Source of the DNA: Ruegeria pomeroyi | GTDB taxonomy: Bacteria; Pseudomonadota; Alphaproteobacteria; Rhodobacterales; Rhodobacteraceae | DNA length: 64,000 nt | Direction of reading: 5' to 3' | Assembly (NCBI RefSeq): GCF_021405525.1 | Contig: NZ_JAGQAG010000002.1 | Location: forward strand, 62,001-126,000 | Shown here: positions 8,042 to 17,399 of the stretch, in pieces | Layout: every line of letters begins with the position of its first letter | Position numbering within the stretch: the first letter of the stretch is position 1 | The notes under the pieces: model-generated | What the model saw: the letters and a program-made list of their open reading frames with translations, nothing else | What the model was told of the DNA's origin: nothing | The model's database searches: none | Program-made: the position numbers and the translations under genes

Positions 8042-10318
8042 ATGACATCTGAGCAGGACAAGACCAGCCGCCATCAGGAAGCATTGGATTATCACGAGTT
8101 TCCCAAGCCGGGAAAACTGGAAATCCGTGCGACCAAGCCAATGACAACGGGGCGCGATCTGTCGAACGCCTATTCTCCCGGTGTGGCCGACGCTTGCACC
8201 GAAATCGCCAAGACCGCGCAGGATGCCTACCGCTATACAGCCAAGGGTAACCTGGTGGCGGTTATCTCGAACGGGACAGCCGTTCTCGGGCTCGGCAATA
8301 TCGGTGCGCAGGCATCGAAACCGGTGATGGAGGGCAAGGCCGTCCTGTTCAAGAAATTCGCCGGGATCGACTGTTTCGACATCGAGGTGGACGAATCCGA
8401 CCCCGAGAACCTTGCCGATATTGTCGCCCGGTTGGAGCCAACCTTCGGAGCCGTGAACCTTGAGGACATCAAGGCGCCAGACTGTTTTCTGGTCGAGGAG
8501 CTGTGCAAGCAGCGGATGAATATCCCGGTCTTTCACGACGACCAGCACGGCACCGCCATCGTTGCGGCGGCGGCGGCGCATAACGCGCTGATCGTGGCCG
8601 GTAAGAAGATCGAGGATATCCGTATTGTCGCTCTGGGGGCGGGGGCCGCCGGGATCGCCTGTCTAAAGATGCTGATGGTCATGGGTGCGCGGGCGGAAAA
8701 CATCACCATGCTGGACAGCAAGGGTGTGGTGCATGCAGGCCGTAACGACCTGAACGCGCAGAAACGCGAATTTGCACGCGAAACCGAAATGCGTACCACC
8801 ATGGATGCGATGGAGGGCGCTGACCTGTTCCTGGGTGTGTCGGGTCCGGGGTTATTGACCGGCGATATGGTGGCGCGCATGGCAGATCAGCCGATCATCT
8901 TTGCGCTTGCCAACCCCACGCCAGAGATCATGCCCGAAGTGGCGCGCGCGGCCTCGCCCGAGGCCCTGATCGCAACCGGGCGGTCGGATTATCCCAACCA
9001 AGTGAACAACGTTCTGTGTTTCCCCTTCATTTTTCGCGGTGCGCTGGATGTGGGCGCGACAGAGATTAACGATGCGATGAAATTGGCCTGTGTCGAGGCC
9101 ATTGCCGGCCTGGCGCGGGCCACCGCCTCGGCTGAGGTGGGGCTAGCCTACCGTGGGGAGCGGCTTGTATTCGGTCCGGATTACTTGATCCCCAAGCCGT
9201 TCGATCCTCGTCTCTTGCCGACGATCGCAACTGCCGTCGCACGGGCCGCGATGGATTCCGGTGTGGCGCGCAAGGAACTGGATCTGGACGCCTATCGCCA
9301 GAAGCTGCAGGGCGAGGTCTTCCGGTCGCATTCAATGATGCGGCAAGTGTTTGATGCGGCGCGGTCGGCCAAGCGTCGCATCGTCTTTGCCGAAGGTGAG
9401 GATGAACGCGTGCTGCGCGCGGCCCAGGCACTGTCCGAGGAAGGGGTCGATACTCCGATCTTGATCGGTCGGCGCGAGGTGGTGCTGGCGCGGCTTGAAC
9501 GCGAGGGTCTGGACATCCGCCCTGATCGCGATTTCGAGCTGGTCGACCCCGAAAACGATTCCCGCTACCGCGAATACTGGTCTGCTTATCATGGTTTGAT
9601 GGAGCGGCGCGGCGTGACGCCAGATCTGGCCCGCGCGATCCTGCGAACCAACACCACGGCAATTGCCGCGGTGATGGTCCACCGGGGCGAGGCCGACAGC
9701 ATGATCTGCGGCACCTTCGGCCAGTACCGCTGGCATCTCAACTATGTCAGCCAGGTGCTGGCCAATGACGGGTTGCACCCGATCGGCGCGCTGTCACCCA
9801 TCATCCTTGACCGCGGGCCGTTATTTGTTGCCGACACTCATGTGAACATCGAACCCGACGGAGAGAAGATAGCCGAGACCGTGATTGCCACCGCGCGGCA
9901 TATCCGCCGTTTCGGGATCGAGCCCAAGATTGCGCTGTGTTCGGGTTCACAATTCGGCAATCTCGACAGCCGGTCGGGCCAGGCGATGCGCGCGGCGATG
10001 GAGCGGCTCGCCGATATGGACGTCGATTTCGAATATGAAGGCGAAATGCACACCGACGCCGCGCTAGATCCCGAACTGCGCGCACGGTTGCTGCCCAACA
10101 GCCGGTTGAATGGCGTGGCCAACGCGCTGATCTATGCCAACACCGACGCAGCAGGCGCGGTGCGCAACATCCTCAAATCGGTGTCGGGCGGGATCGAGGT
10201 TGGTCCAATCCTGATGGGAATGGGCAACCGGGCGCAGATCGTGACGCCGTCAATTACGGTGCGCGGGCTGCTCAACATCGCGGCACTGGCCGGGTCTGAT
10301 GTGAGTTCTTACGGATAG
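8042..10318 (+). CDS. maeB: NADP-dependent malic enzyme with phosphotransacetylase-like domain
   Basis: Oxidatively decarboxylates malate to pyruvate with NADP. At 758 residues it has the usual length for the alphaproteobacterial two-domain form. The malic domain covers about 1-425 (AYSPGVADAC, GLGNIGAQASKPVMEGKAVL, IPVFHDDQHGTAIV, ALGAGAAGIAC). A phosphotransacetylase-like domain covers about 435-755 (RIVFAEGEDERVLRAAQ, and GGIEVGPILMGMG), which is regulatory in this family. I start at 8042 because AAGGAGAGAAAC directly precedes that ATG. With BHAC and malate synthase feeding oxaloacetate and malate, this enzyme supplies pyruvate/acetyl-CoA and NADPH. Confidence 0.93.
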   Translation: MTSEQDKTSRHQEALDYHEFPKPGKLEIRATKPMTTGRDLSNAYSPGVADACTEIAKTAQDAYRYTAKGNLVAVISNGTAVLGLGNIGAQASKPVMEGKAVLFKKFAGIDCFDIEVDESDPENLADIVARLEPTFGAVNLEDIKAPDCFLVEELCKQRMNIPVFHDDQHGTAIVAAAAAHNALIVAGKKIEDIRIVALGAGAAGIACLKMLMVMGARAENITMLDSKGVVHAGRNDLNAQKREFARETEMRTTMDAMEGADLFLGVSGPGLLTGDMVARMADQPIIFALANPTPEIMPEVARAASPEALIATGRSDYPNQVNNVLCFPFIFRGALDVGATEINDAMKLACVEAIAGLARATASAEVGLAYRGERLVFGPDYLIPKPFDPRLLPTIATAVARAAMDSGVARKELDLDAYRQKLQGEVFRSHSMMRQVFDAARSAKRRIVFAEGEDERVLRAAQALSEEGVDTPILIGRREVVLARLEREGLDIRPDRDFELVDPENDSRYREYWSAYHGLMERRGVTPDLARAILRTNTTAIAAVMVHRGEADSMICGTFGQYRWHLNYVSQVLANDGLHPIGALSPIILDRGPLFVADTHVNIEPDGEKIAETVIATARHIRRFGIEPKIALCSGSQFGNLDSRSGQAMRAAMERLADMDVDFEYEGEMHTDAALDPELRARLLPNSRLNGVANALIYANTDAAGAVRNILKSVSGGIEVGPILMGMGNRAQIVTPSITVRGLLNIAALAGSDVSSYG

Positions 10319-10327
10319 GATGATAAG

Positions 10328-12520
10328 ATGGCGGAACAGATGAGCGGACACGCGGTGCTTCCGAACGAACAGGAACGTGTCGTTCGGGCTGGCTTGCAGG
10401 TCGCCTTCAGCCTGGCCGAGTTCATTGAAACCCAGGTCCTGCCAGGCTTGGACCTGAGTGCCGAGGCGTTTTGGCGCGACATTTCCGGTTTTTTGGCCGA
10501 GTTCGGTCCGCGCAATGCTGCGTTGTTGGCACGGCGCGATCTGATGCAAGCCGAGATCGACCGCTGGCATGTCGCGCACCGCGCCAAGCCACATGATCAC
10601 GAGGCCTACAAGGCATTCCTGCAGCAGATTGGCTACCTAGTGCCCGAAGGTGGCGATTTCTTGATCGCGACTGACAATCTCGATCCCGAAATAACGAGTG
10701 TACCGGGGCCGCAACTTGTGGTGCCGGTAACCAATGCACGTTTTGCTCTCAATGCCGCCAATGCCCGCTGGGGCAGTTTGTATGATTGTCTTTATGGCAC
10801 CGATGCGATGGGTAGCCCGGCGCCTCTCGGGGAATATGACAAGGGTCGCGGCGCCCGCGTCGTCGGCCGGGTGCGTATCTTCCTGGACGAGACCTTTCCT
10901 ATAGAAGGAATGAGCCATATCGACGCCCGGTACTATCGGGTTGTGAAAGGCCAGTTGCTGATTGACGGATGCCCACTGATCGAACCTTCGGGTTTTGTCG
11001 GGTATAGGGGCGATGCCGATGCACCACAGGCCATCCTGCTGCGCAACAACGGCCTGCATGTCGAAATTGTCTTCGACGCCGAGCACCCGATCGGCCGTCA
11101 TGACCGGGCACATATCGCCGATGTCGTGATCGAAAGCGCGCTTTCCGCAATCATGGATTGCGAGGATTCGGTGGCCTGCGTCGATGCCGAAGACAAGGTG
11201 CAGGCTTATGCCAATTGGCTGGGTCTGATGCGTGGCGATCTTGAGGCGCGGTTCGACAAGGGCGCGCGGACGGTCACCCGGCACTTGAATGCAGATCGCG
11301 TCTATCGGGCGCCGGATGGGGGCGAGATCACCCTCAAGGGCCGGGCGTTGCTCTGGGTGCGTAATGTCGGGCATCTGATGACCACACCGGCGATCCTCGA
11401 CGACACGGGCAACGAGATCTTTGAGGGGCTGCTGGATGCTGTGGTCACGGTGCTAATCGCCAAGCACGACCTGAAACGCAAGGACGGCAATTCGGTTGCA
11501 GGTTCGGTATATGTGGTCAAGCCCAAGATGCACGGGCCGGAAGAGGTTGGTTTTGCCGATGAGGTGATGACACGGGTTGAGGAGATGCTTGGCCTGCCAC
11601 GTTACACCGTTAAGCTGGGTGTGATGGACGAGGAACGGCGCACCTCGCTGAACCTCAAGGAATGCATTCGCGCCGCGCGCCATCGGATCGCCTTTATCAA
11701 CACCGGATTCCTGGATCGCACCGGCGATGAGATCCACACCTCGATGGAGGCAGGTCCTTTCAGTCGTAAGGAGTTCATCAAGCGCAAGTCCTGGATCACC
11801 GCCTACGAGAACCAGAACGTAGATATCGGGCTGGAATGCGGATTGGCGGGGAGGGCGCAGATCGGCAAGGGCATGTGGGCGATGCCCGATCAGATGGCCG
11901 CGATGCTGGAACAGAAGATTGCCCATCCACGTGCGGGTGCGAATTGCGCCTGGGTACCCAGCCCGACGGCAGCCACCCTGCATGCGCTGCACTATCACAA
12001 AGTCGATGTGCGTGCAGTCCAGCAGCAGCTAGCCCGGGACGGGCGGCGCGCCTATGTCGATGCCCTGCTGGACATTCCGCTGGCGACCTTCCGCGCGTGG
12101 AGCGATGAGCAGATCGTGCAAGAGGTGGAAAACAACGTCCAGGGGATCCTTGGCTACGTCGTGCGCTGGATAGACTTGGGAATCGGCTGTTCCAAGGTTC
12201 CGGACATTCACGATGTTGCTCTGATGGAAGACCGCGCCACCTGCCGGATTTCAGCCCAACACGTCGCCAACTGGTTGCATCACGGCATCGTAAGTGAAGA
12301 CGCGGTGACGGCTGCGCTGCGAAAGATGGCGGTGGTAGTCGATCACCAGAATATCCGTGACCCGGACTATGTGCCGATGGCGCCCGGTTTTGATGGCGCT
12401 TCCTTCTGCGCGGCCCGTGACCTGATTCTGAAAGGTCGACAGCAACCGTCAGGCTACACAGAGCCGCTGCTTCATGGCTGGCGCCTGCGTCGCAAGGCGG
12501 CACTGGTCCGGAGAGACTGA
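10328..12520 (+). CDS. glcB: Malate synthase G
   Basis: Condenses glyoxylate and acetyl-CoA to malate. The 730-residue single-chain protein has family G length. Motifs in order: [20 protein letters not shown] near 140, [16 protein letters not shown] near 275 (catalytic acidic residues), RNVGHLMT near 345, [10 protein letters not shown] near 395, and [20 protein letters not shown] with the conserved Cys near 620. The gene follows maeB by ten bases. Two glyoxylate sinks, the beta-hydroxyaspartate cycle and malate synthase, are thus encoded side by side. Confidence 0.94.
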   Translation: MAEQMSGHAVLPNEQERVVRAGLQVAFSLAEFIETQVLPGLDLSAEAFWRDISGFLAEFGPRNAALLARRDLMQAEIDRWHVAHRAKPHDHEAYKAFLQQIGYLVPEGGDFLIATDNLDPEITSVPGPQLVVPVTNARFALNAANARWGSLYDCLYGTDAMGSPAPLGEYDKGRGARVVGRVRIFLDETFPIEGMSHIDARYYRVVKGQLLIDGCPLIEPSGFVGYRGDADAPQAILLRNNGLHVEIVFDAEHPIGRHDRAHIADVVIESALSAIMDCEDSVACVDAEDKVQAYANWLGLMRGDLEARFDKGARTVTRHLNADRVYRAPDGGEITLKGRALLWVRNVGHLMTTPAILDDTGNEIFEGLLDAVVTVLIAKHDLKRKDGNSVAGSVYVVKPKMHGPEEVGFADEVMTRVEEMLGLPRYTVKLGVMDEERRTSLNLKECIRAARHRIAFINTGFLDRTGDEIHTSMEAGPFSRKEFIKRKSWITAYENQNVDIGLECGLAGRAQIGKGMWAMPDQMAAMLEQKIAHPRAGANCAWVPSPTAATLHALHYHKVDVRAVQQQLARDGRRAYVDALLDIPLATFRAWSDEQIVQEVENNVQGILGYVVRWIDLGIGCSKVPDIHDVALMEDRATCRISAQHVANWLHHGIVSEDAVTAALRKMAVVVDHQNIRDPDYVPMAPGFDGASFCAARDLILKGRQQPSGYTEPLLHGWRLRRKAALVRRD

Positions 12521-12589
12521 TCGTCGAACAAATAGGCGAGTGCTCAAAGATGGCGCCGCCAAACAGAGGGACATGAACGGAGGAAATCA

Positions 12590-14026
12590 ATGTCTATGGC
12601 AAGTACCACTACAAAACATCAGAGCGGGCACCCACCCGCGGACGGTGAAACGCTAAACCCGGTCCCGCCGGGAGAGAAGACCTGGGGCTGGTTTGCAATC
12701 TTTAATATCTGGGCCAATGACGTTCAGTCTCTGTTCGGGTATTCACTGGTAGCCTCGCTGTTCATTTCATACGGGGTCAGCGGATGGACCGCCTTTTCGG
12801 CGCTGATCGTTGCTGGCCTGATGGTCATGTTCTTCGTTAACCTTTCGGGTGCTGCAGGTGAAAAATACGGTATTCCGTACCCTGTGTTGGCACGCGCCAG
12901 TATGGGGGTGGAAGGGGCGAAGCTTCCCGCTGTCCTGAGGGCAGTGGTTGCCGTCTTCTGGTACGGTGTGCAGGTCTATTTCGCCTCGACTGCCGTGGCG
13001 CTTCTGATCCGGTCGCTGACCGGTATACACGGCGGCACCGAGATCATGGGGCTGACAGGTATCGACTGGTTCTCGTTTGTTCTGGTCTGGGCGTTCCACA
13101 TCGTCATTTTCTGGCGTGGCATGGGTTGGGTTGAAACCTTCCTCAATATCGCCGGTCCGTTCGTTTACCTGGTGATGATCGGTCTGGTCATCGTGCTTTG
13201 GCAGATGTCGGATGGGCAGCTCCTGTCAGCGGCACAAACGATCTTTGCCAATCCCGAAGGCACCTTTGCAAGCGAAGTCAAGGGGTTCATCGCCATTATC
13301 GGCACGATGGTCGCCTATTTCGCGGCAGTGATGATCAATTTTAGCGACTTCTCCCGCTATGCACGGGACAAGAAGGCTATGGTGCAGGGCAACCTGGCGG
13401 GTCTGCCGTTCAACATGATCCTGTTCTCGGCGCTGGCCCTGTTGACTACCGCTGGCGCAGCAGTGGTCTTTGGTGAGGAAATCATCAATCCGACGGAGAT
13501 TGTCGAACGCACCGACAGTGTGCTTTTGGGGGTGATCGCGGCGGTGACCTTCTTTGCTGCGACGGTAGGGATCAACCTGGTTGCAAATTTCATCCCGGCC
13601 GTGAACGGCATCGCCAACCTGGCCCCGGCAAAAATCAGCTTTCGCAACGCCGGGCTGATCACGTCCCTGTTCGCGCTGATTATCGGCGGGTTCTGGACCA
13701 GCTTCATCAGCCAGTTCGGCATCAGCGGTTTCGTCAACACACTCGGGGCGACTCTGGCACCGATTTACGGCATCATGATCGTCGACTACTATCTGCTGCG
13801 CAAAGAGCAATTGGATATCGAGGACCTCTATGACCATGAAGGTGGGCAGTACTATTACAGCAACGGCTGGAACAAGGCGGCGCTGACTGCCTTTGGGATG
13901 GCCGCTATCTTCTCGGTCGCCACGGTATGGATTCCCGCGTTGGGTATCCTGTCCGGCTATGCCTGGATCATCGGTGCCGTGCTGGGTGGTGTGATTTACC
14001 GGCAGATGACCAGGTCCTTGGGCTGA
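12590..14026 (+). CDS. NCS1-family permease (allantoin/nucleobase type)
   Basis: A 478-residue membrane protein of the nucleobase:cation symporter-1 family with about 12 hydrophobic segments. Family marks are NPVPPGEKTWGWFAIFNIWANDVQ at the N-terminus (visible as EKTWGWFAIFNIWANDV), GIPYPVLARASMGV near 95, AVFWYGVQVYFAS near 120, and NFSDFSRYARDKK near 245. It sits downstream of ureide and glyoxylate genes, so allantoin is the most likely substrate, but uracil or another nucleobase cannot be excluded. The ATG follows ACGGAGGAAATCA. Confidence 0.85.
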   Translation: MSMASTTTKHQSGHPPADGETLNPVPPGEKTWGWFAIFNIWANDVQSLFGYSLVASLFISYGVSGWTAFSALIVAGLMVMFFVNLSGAAGEKYGIPYPVLARASMGVEGAKLPAVLRAVVAVFWYGVQVYFASTAVALLIRSLTGIHGGTEIMGLTGIDWFSFVLVWAFHIVIFWRGMGWVETFLNIAGPFVYLVMIGLVIVLWQMSDGQLLSAAQTIFANPEGTFASEVKGFIAIIGTMVAYFAAVMINFSDFSRYARDKKAMVQGNLAGLPFNMILFSALALLTTAGAAVVFGEEIINPTEIVERTDSVLLGVIAAVTFFAATVGINLVANFIPAVNGIANLAPAKISFRNAGLITSLFALIIGGFWTSFISQFGISGFVNTLGATLAPIYGIMIVDYYLLRKEQLDIEDLYDHEGGQYYYSNGWNKAALTAFGMAAIFSVATVWIPALGILSGYAWIIGAVLGGVIYRQMTRSLG

Positions 14027-14048
14027 CGCCAGAAACCCCACACTCGAC

Positions 14049-14087
14049 CTGATCACGCTGCTCAAAGTTCTGGAGTGGCGTGATCAG
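14049..14087. repeat. Perfect 10-base inverted repeat after the permease gene
   Basis: CTGATCACGC at 14049-14058 is repeated inverted at 14078-14087 with a 19-base loop, 23 bases after the permease stop and just before the insertion-sequence scar. It could be a weak terminator or part of the scar. Confidence 0.4.
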
Positions 14088-14356
14088 CGCGGTGGCCACT
14101 GTGACCGGCACCATTCCACCTGCGCGCCAAAATCACTGACGCGCAGGCGAATAATAAGCTTGGTGGTGGCATCGCTCGGGAACTTTTCCATCTTCACATC
14201 CTCCTCCGCCTTCTTGAGCTTGGCGAAAGCGGTCACGCGACCATTGTGGGCATCGCAATCGAGGAACTCACAAAGCAAATCGACCAGATGGCCGGCTGGC
14301 ACTCGCGAAAGGTTTGTCGGCCGTGGGTGTCCAGTGCTTGCGTATATTGGCATTAG

Positions 14357-14435
14357 ATTCTTACGCGGCAGGCCGCTGGTCAACGCTACCCGAACTGCTT
14401 CTGCTCGGAATTCCGTGGTTGGTTTCTAAGCCATG
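14357..14435 (-). mobile_element. IS3-type transposase OrfA remnant
   Basis: Read on the minus strand from 14435, the sequence gives M-A-stop and then KPTTEFRAEAVRVALTSGLP-RKN. This is the opening of IS3-family OrfA proteins (typically K..TxEFKAEAVRLALxSG, then the HTH). A TAG replaces codon 3, and similarity ends after about 26 codons, before the HTH is complete. The rest of the same open frame down to 14084 does not look like OrfA. It is a decayed fragment, not a functional element. Confidence 0.5.
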
Positions 14436-14500
14436 ATGTTTCTCCTTTTTGGCAAAATACCAAGTCAAAGCAGCGAAACAATTCCGGGTAAGGCCCAGAC

Positions 14501-14802
14501 TTCCCCGAGATGCTGATCGTCTTGGCGCAACCGTCCTTCACCTGGCCGGAGGAGGCGCTCGCCGTGGCACAGCGCAAACCATATCTCTGAATAAATCTGT
14601 CGGGCTAGTCGCCGAAGTATTTCCCCGAGATCCTCGTGAGCTACAACAATTCAATCCTGTAGGAACGGGTGCTTTTGGCACGGATTGGCCAATGATCGCA
14701 CTAGAGCGCTGGTTGAGCGATTTCAAGAAGATCGCTATCATGGATGAGTTGCACTCGGAGTTACTTGAAGGCAATGCGGCTCGGTTGCTTGGTCCGAACT
14801 GA
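14501..14802 (+). pseudogene. Decayed C-terminus of an amidohydrolase-2 family gene
   Basis: From 14501 one frame reads FPEMLIVLAQPSFTWPEEAL, then an AVAQRKPYL segment, stop, INLSG, stop, SPKYFPEILVSYNNSIL, stop. A missing base near 14672 shifts the match to another frame, which reads FGTDWPMIALERWLSDFKK and ends GNAARLLGPN. This is the order of the end of amidohydrolase-2 (ACMSD-like) proteins: a metal-binding Asp in GTDWP and a closing NAARLLGL. At least three in-frame stops and one frameshift make it a pseudogene. The 5' part is lost at the IS scar. Confidence 0.6.
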
Positions 14803-14821
14803 CGAAACAGAGGGAGGCGAA

Positions 14822-15331
14822 TTGGTACATGTAAGACCGGCTGCGGCCGAGGATGCGGAAGCCATGAGCGCGATCTTAGCCGACATCCAGAAGACGTGGA
14901 AAACACGCTGGACATCCACGCCCGAATACATTCTGACTAACTACATCGATCACCCCGAACAGGTTCGCTGCTCGGTCGCGACAGACCCGGCGAGCCGGGT
15001 TCTGGGGTTTCAATCGCTGAAATGTGTCGGCGAGGGCAACCCATTCCAGGTCGCAGCGGGATGGGGAGTCATCGGGACCTTCGTCAGGCTTAATGCGATT
15101 GGGCAGGGAACCGGCCGGGCCCTGTTTGCAGCGACGCTGGAAGCGGCGCGCAGGGCCGGTGTCACAACGATCGACGCAACCATAGAACCGGATAACGCGC
15201 TGGGTCTTGCTTACTACAGGGCGATGGGCTTCAGAGCCTACCGAACGCTCCGCTCCGGCGCAATCGGCACGCGATTGACAGTGGGGGTCGACGCCCCGGA
15301 GCCCGGTCAGGACCGTCTGGCCGACACTTAA
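14822..15331 (+). CDS. GNAT-family N-acetyltransferase
   Basis: A 169-residue acetyl-CoA-dependent acyltransferase of the phosphinothricin/L-amino-acid N-acetyltransferase type. It opens with VRPAAAEDAEAMSAILADI, has GTFVRLNAIGQGTGRALFAA as the acetyl-CoA loop (Q-G-x-G-R) near 92-111, and NALGLAYYRAMGF near 135. I use the TTG at 14822 because AGGGAGGC lies just upstream and the family begins at this point; the longer open frame upstream runs into the pseudogene. The substrate is not predictable from context. Confidence 0.75.
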   Translation: MVHVRPAAAEDAEAMSAILADIQKTWKTRWTSTPEYILTNYIDHPEQVRCSVATDPASRVLGFQSLKCVGEGNPFQVAAGWGVIGTFVRLNAIGQGTGRALFAATLEAARRAGVTTIDATIEPDNALGLAYYRAMGFRAYRTLRSGAIGTRLTVGVDAPEPGQDRLADT

Positions 15332-15391
15332 TGTTATTGGCAGCTGGCGGATGAGGTTCGCGGCCTGGCTCTTACCGGGCCGCGCAGGCGC

Positions 15392-15847
15392 TCAGGTTTC
15401 TTCGGTCATCTTGCAGGCGCGGTGCAGGATGACATCGTCCCTCTCTATGAAGGCCTCATGCCCCTTGCTCCAGAACACCAACCCCGATCCGTCGGAGGCC
15501 TTGTACATAGCGCCCGATGCCGACCGCTCCTCGCTCATTTCGACGGTTCGACCAAGATAGGCAAGCGTCGCCTCCGATCGGCCATCTGTGAAGTTCCGAT
15601 AGGTAATCTCGCCGTGCGCACCGTCCTCGCACCGGTAGGAGTAGGTTGCACTGCTCTCCGGGATCGTCGAGGCCGCGCCTTGGGTCCGGGCCTGACCCTG
15701 GCTGGCCGAGACCGGTATCATTTCGGCACAGCCCGTAAGAACTATCAGACTTCCAACCAGCCATGCCAAAGGGTGGAGGCTGCGTCGTTCGAACTTGTCT
15801 GGCTCATCGGGGCAAAATTGTTGCTCCGCAAGACAAAATATTGACAT
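15392..15847 (-). CDS. MliC-like lipoprotein, putative lysozyme inhibitor
   Basis: A 151-residue predicted lipoprotein. The hydrophobic stretch LAWLVGSLIVLTGC ends in a lipobox with the modified Cys near 40. The C-terminal part (YSYRCEDGAHGEITYRN, TVEMSEERSASGAMYKASDG, FWSKGHEAFIERDD) has the MliC/PliC beta-barrel pattern, whose known members inhibit host lysozyme in the periplasm. The ATG at 15847 has AGGAG upstream; longer frames up to 15904 lack one. The leader before the hydrophobic segment is unusually long, about 25 residues. It stands alone, without an evident operon. Confidence 0.65.
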   Translation of the reverse strand: MSIFCLAEQQFCPDEPDKFERRSLHPLAWLVGSLIVLTGCAEMIPVSASQGQARTQGAASTIPESSATYSYRCEDGAHGEITYRNFTDGRSEATLAYLGRTVEMSEERSASGAMYKASDGSGLVFWSKGHEAFIERDDVILHRACKMTEET

Positions 15848-15968
15848 TACTGGGTTCTCCTGAAGCAGAACGCTTCCTTTTCTGGCATCACAGTCGGCGG
15901 ACACGAAGAAAGACAGCTCAAACTGGAAAAGGCAGGTGTCTAGGAAACTAGGGGCACCTCAGAATTGT

Positions 15969-16003
15969 GGTGTCGCAACCGCTGAGGAGTGGGTTGCGAC
16001 GCC
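15969..16003. terminator. Inverted repeat after the aminotransferase gene
   Basis: GGTGTCGCAACC pairs with GGTTGCGACGCC (11 of 12) around an 11-base loop, eight bases past the stop of the minus-strand aminotransferase gene. No T-run follows on the minus strand, so it may act as a messenger 3' structure rather than a classical terminator. Confidence 0.4.
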
Positions 16004-16010
16004 ATCACCG

Positions 16011-17399
16011 TCAGGCCGCCTGCAGAACTCCGCGCTCGGCTAATTCGTGCTCGAAATCCGCGATGGACTTGGCGAATAGACGCAACAGTTCGTCGGCTTC
16101 TTCGCGTGTCAGCGTCAGAGGCGGCGTCACCATGACCCATTCGCCGAACTTCCCGCCGGCGGTCTTGCGGGTATAGAGCAAGAGCCCATTGTCGATGCCG
16201 ATCTCGAGCAATCGATAGACCGCCCTATGTTCAGCGGGGATCAGGGATTTGGTTACCTTATCGGCAACCAGCTCGACCGCCATGAGCATGCCCTTGCCCC
16301 GCACGTCGCCGATAATCGCGGACTGATCCGCGATCTTGCGCAGGCCCTCCATCAGATAGGCGCCGACATCGCGCGCGTTGGACATAAGGTCCAAGCGCAG
16401 CATCTCGTCGACCACAGCTACCGCCACCGCGCAAGAGAGCGGATTGGCCGAATAGGTGTGCCCATGCAGGAACCCGCCCGAGGCCACGACAGGCTCGACG
16501 ATATAGTTCGGCGCAAGAACCGCAGCCAGCGGGGTATAGCCCGCGGCCACGCCCTTGGCCAAGGTTACCATGTCGGGGCGCGCATCGGGCCAATGCTCGG
16601 CCGACAGGAAAGTGCCGGTGCGGCCGGCGCCGCTCATGACCTCGTCGAAAATCAACAATACGCCATGTTTGGTGCAGATTTCGCGCACGGCCTTGTAGTA
16701 ACAGTCCGGCGCCACAAGCCCGCCGGTGGCAAGGCCGCCGACCGGCTCCATGATGAAGGCCAGCACGTTTTCCGCGCCGACATACGTGATCTGCTGATCC
16801 AACTGGTTGGCACAGTTCATCGCGTGTTCTTCGACACTGACGCCTTGGGGCAGGCGATAGGAAAACGGCGCGGGCACCTTGGGCATGATACGCATCACCG
16901 GTTCGAACACCGCATCCGACTGCGGATCGCCAGTGACTGCCGCAGCGCCCAGCGTTGCGCCATGGTAGCTGGGGTTTCGCGCCAGCACGACGGTGCGTTT
17001 CGCTTCGCCCTTGGTGACGGCGTATTGCCGGGCCAGTTTGATCGCCGATTCCGTCGCCTCCGAACCACTGCCGACCAGGAACGCCTGGTCAAAACCGGGC
17101 CCGGCCAGATCGACCAGTTTTTCCGCAAGGTCGCGGTTGGGCTGGTTTTCGAACACCGCGCGGCTGGCGTAACAGACCTTCGTGGCCTGATCGATCATGG
17201 CCTGCAGAACGCGCGTGTTGCCATGGCCGATGTTGGTGATGACCGGCCCGGATGAAGCATCGAGATACTTCTTGCCCGTGGTGTCCCAGAGGTACGCGCC
17301 CTTGGCATGATCAATCGTCGGCAGATGCCCACGGTTGCCCGAGTAGAACACCTGAATCGGTGAACCGGGTCTCAAGGCGGTTTCTGAGGTGCTGCTCAT
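16011..17399 (-). CDS. Class III PLP aminotransferase (omega-amino-acid type)
   Basis: A 462-residue class III aminotransferase that moves an amino group from a terminal or non-alpha amine to a keto acid. Motifs: YLDASSGPVITNIGHGN near 45, GSGSEATESAIKLARQY near 110, IMEPVGGLATGGLVAP near 216, FDEVMSGAGRTG with Asp252, and the PLP Lys282 in VTLAKGVAAGY. The ATG overlaps the stop of the upstream aminotransferase gene (ATGA) and has AAAGGAC before it. It is the second gene of a two-aminotransferase operon. Its substrate is unknown; the partner gene suggests an amino-aromatic acid or the amino donor or acceptor of that pathway. Confidence 0.8.
   Translation of the reverse strand: MSSTSETALRPGSPIQVFYSGNRGHLPTIDHAKGAYLWDTTGKKYLDASSGPVITNIGHGNTRVLQAMIDQATKVCYASRAVFENQPNRDLAEKLVDLAGPGFDQAFLVGSGSEATESAIKLARQYAVTKGEAKRTVVLARNPSYHGATLGAAAVTGDPQSDAVFEPVMRIMPKVPAPFSYRLPQGVSVEEHAMNCANQLDQQITYVGAENVLAFIMEPVGGLATGGLVAPDCYYKAVREICTKHGVLLIFDEVMSGAGRTGTFLSAEHWPDARPDMVTLAKGVAAGYTPLAAVLAPNYIVEPVVASGGFLHGHTYSANPLSCAVAVAVVDEMLRLDLMSNARDVGAYLMEGLRKIADQSAIIGDVRGKGMLMAVELVADKVTKSLIPAEHRAVYRLLEIGIDNGLLLYTRKTAGGKFGEWVMVTPPLTLTREEADELLRLFAKSIADFEHELAERGVLQAA

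Noticed and set aside
14449-14802. A 117-codon frame taken as an intact gene
   Set aside because: Its first half is the wrong frame of a decayed amidohydrolase; only the last 45 codons match the family. Annotated as a pseudogene.
16227-17255. A 342-codon plus-strand frame inside the aminotransferase gene
   Set aside because: Antisense shadow of a well-supported class III aminotransferase; no ribosome site or family match.
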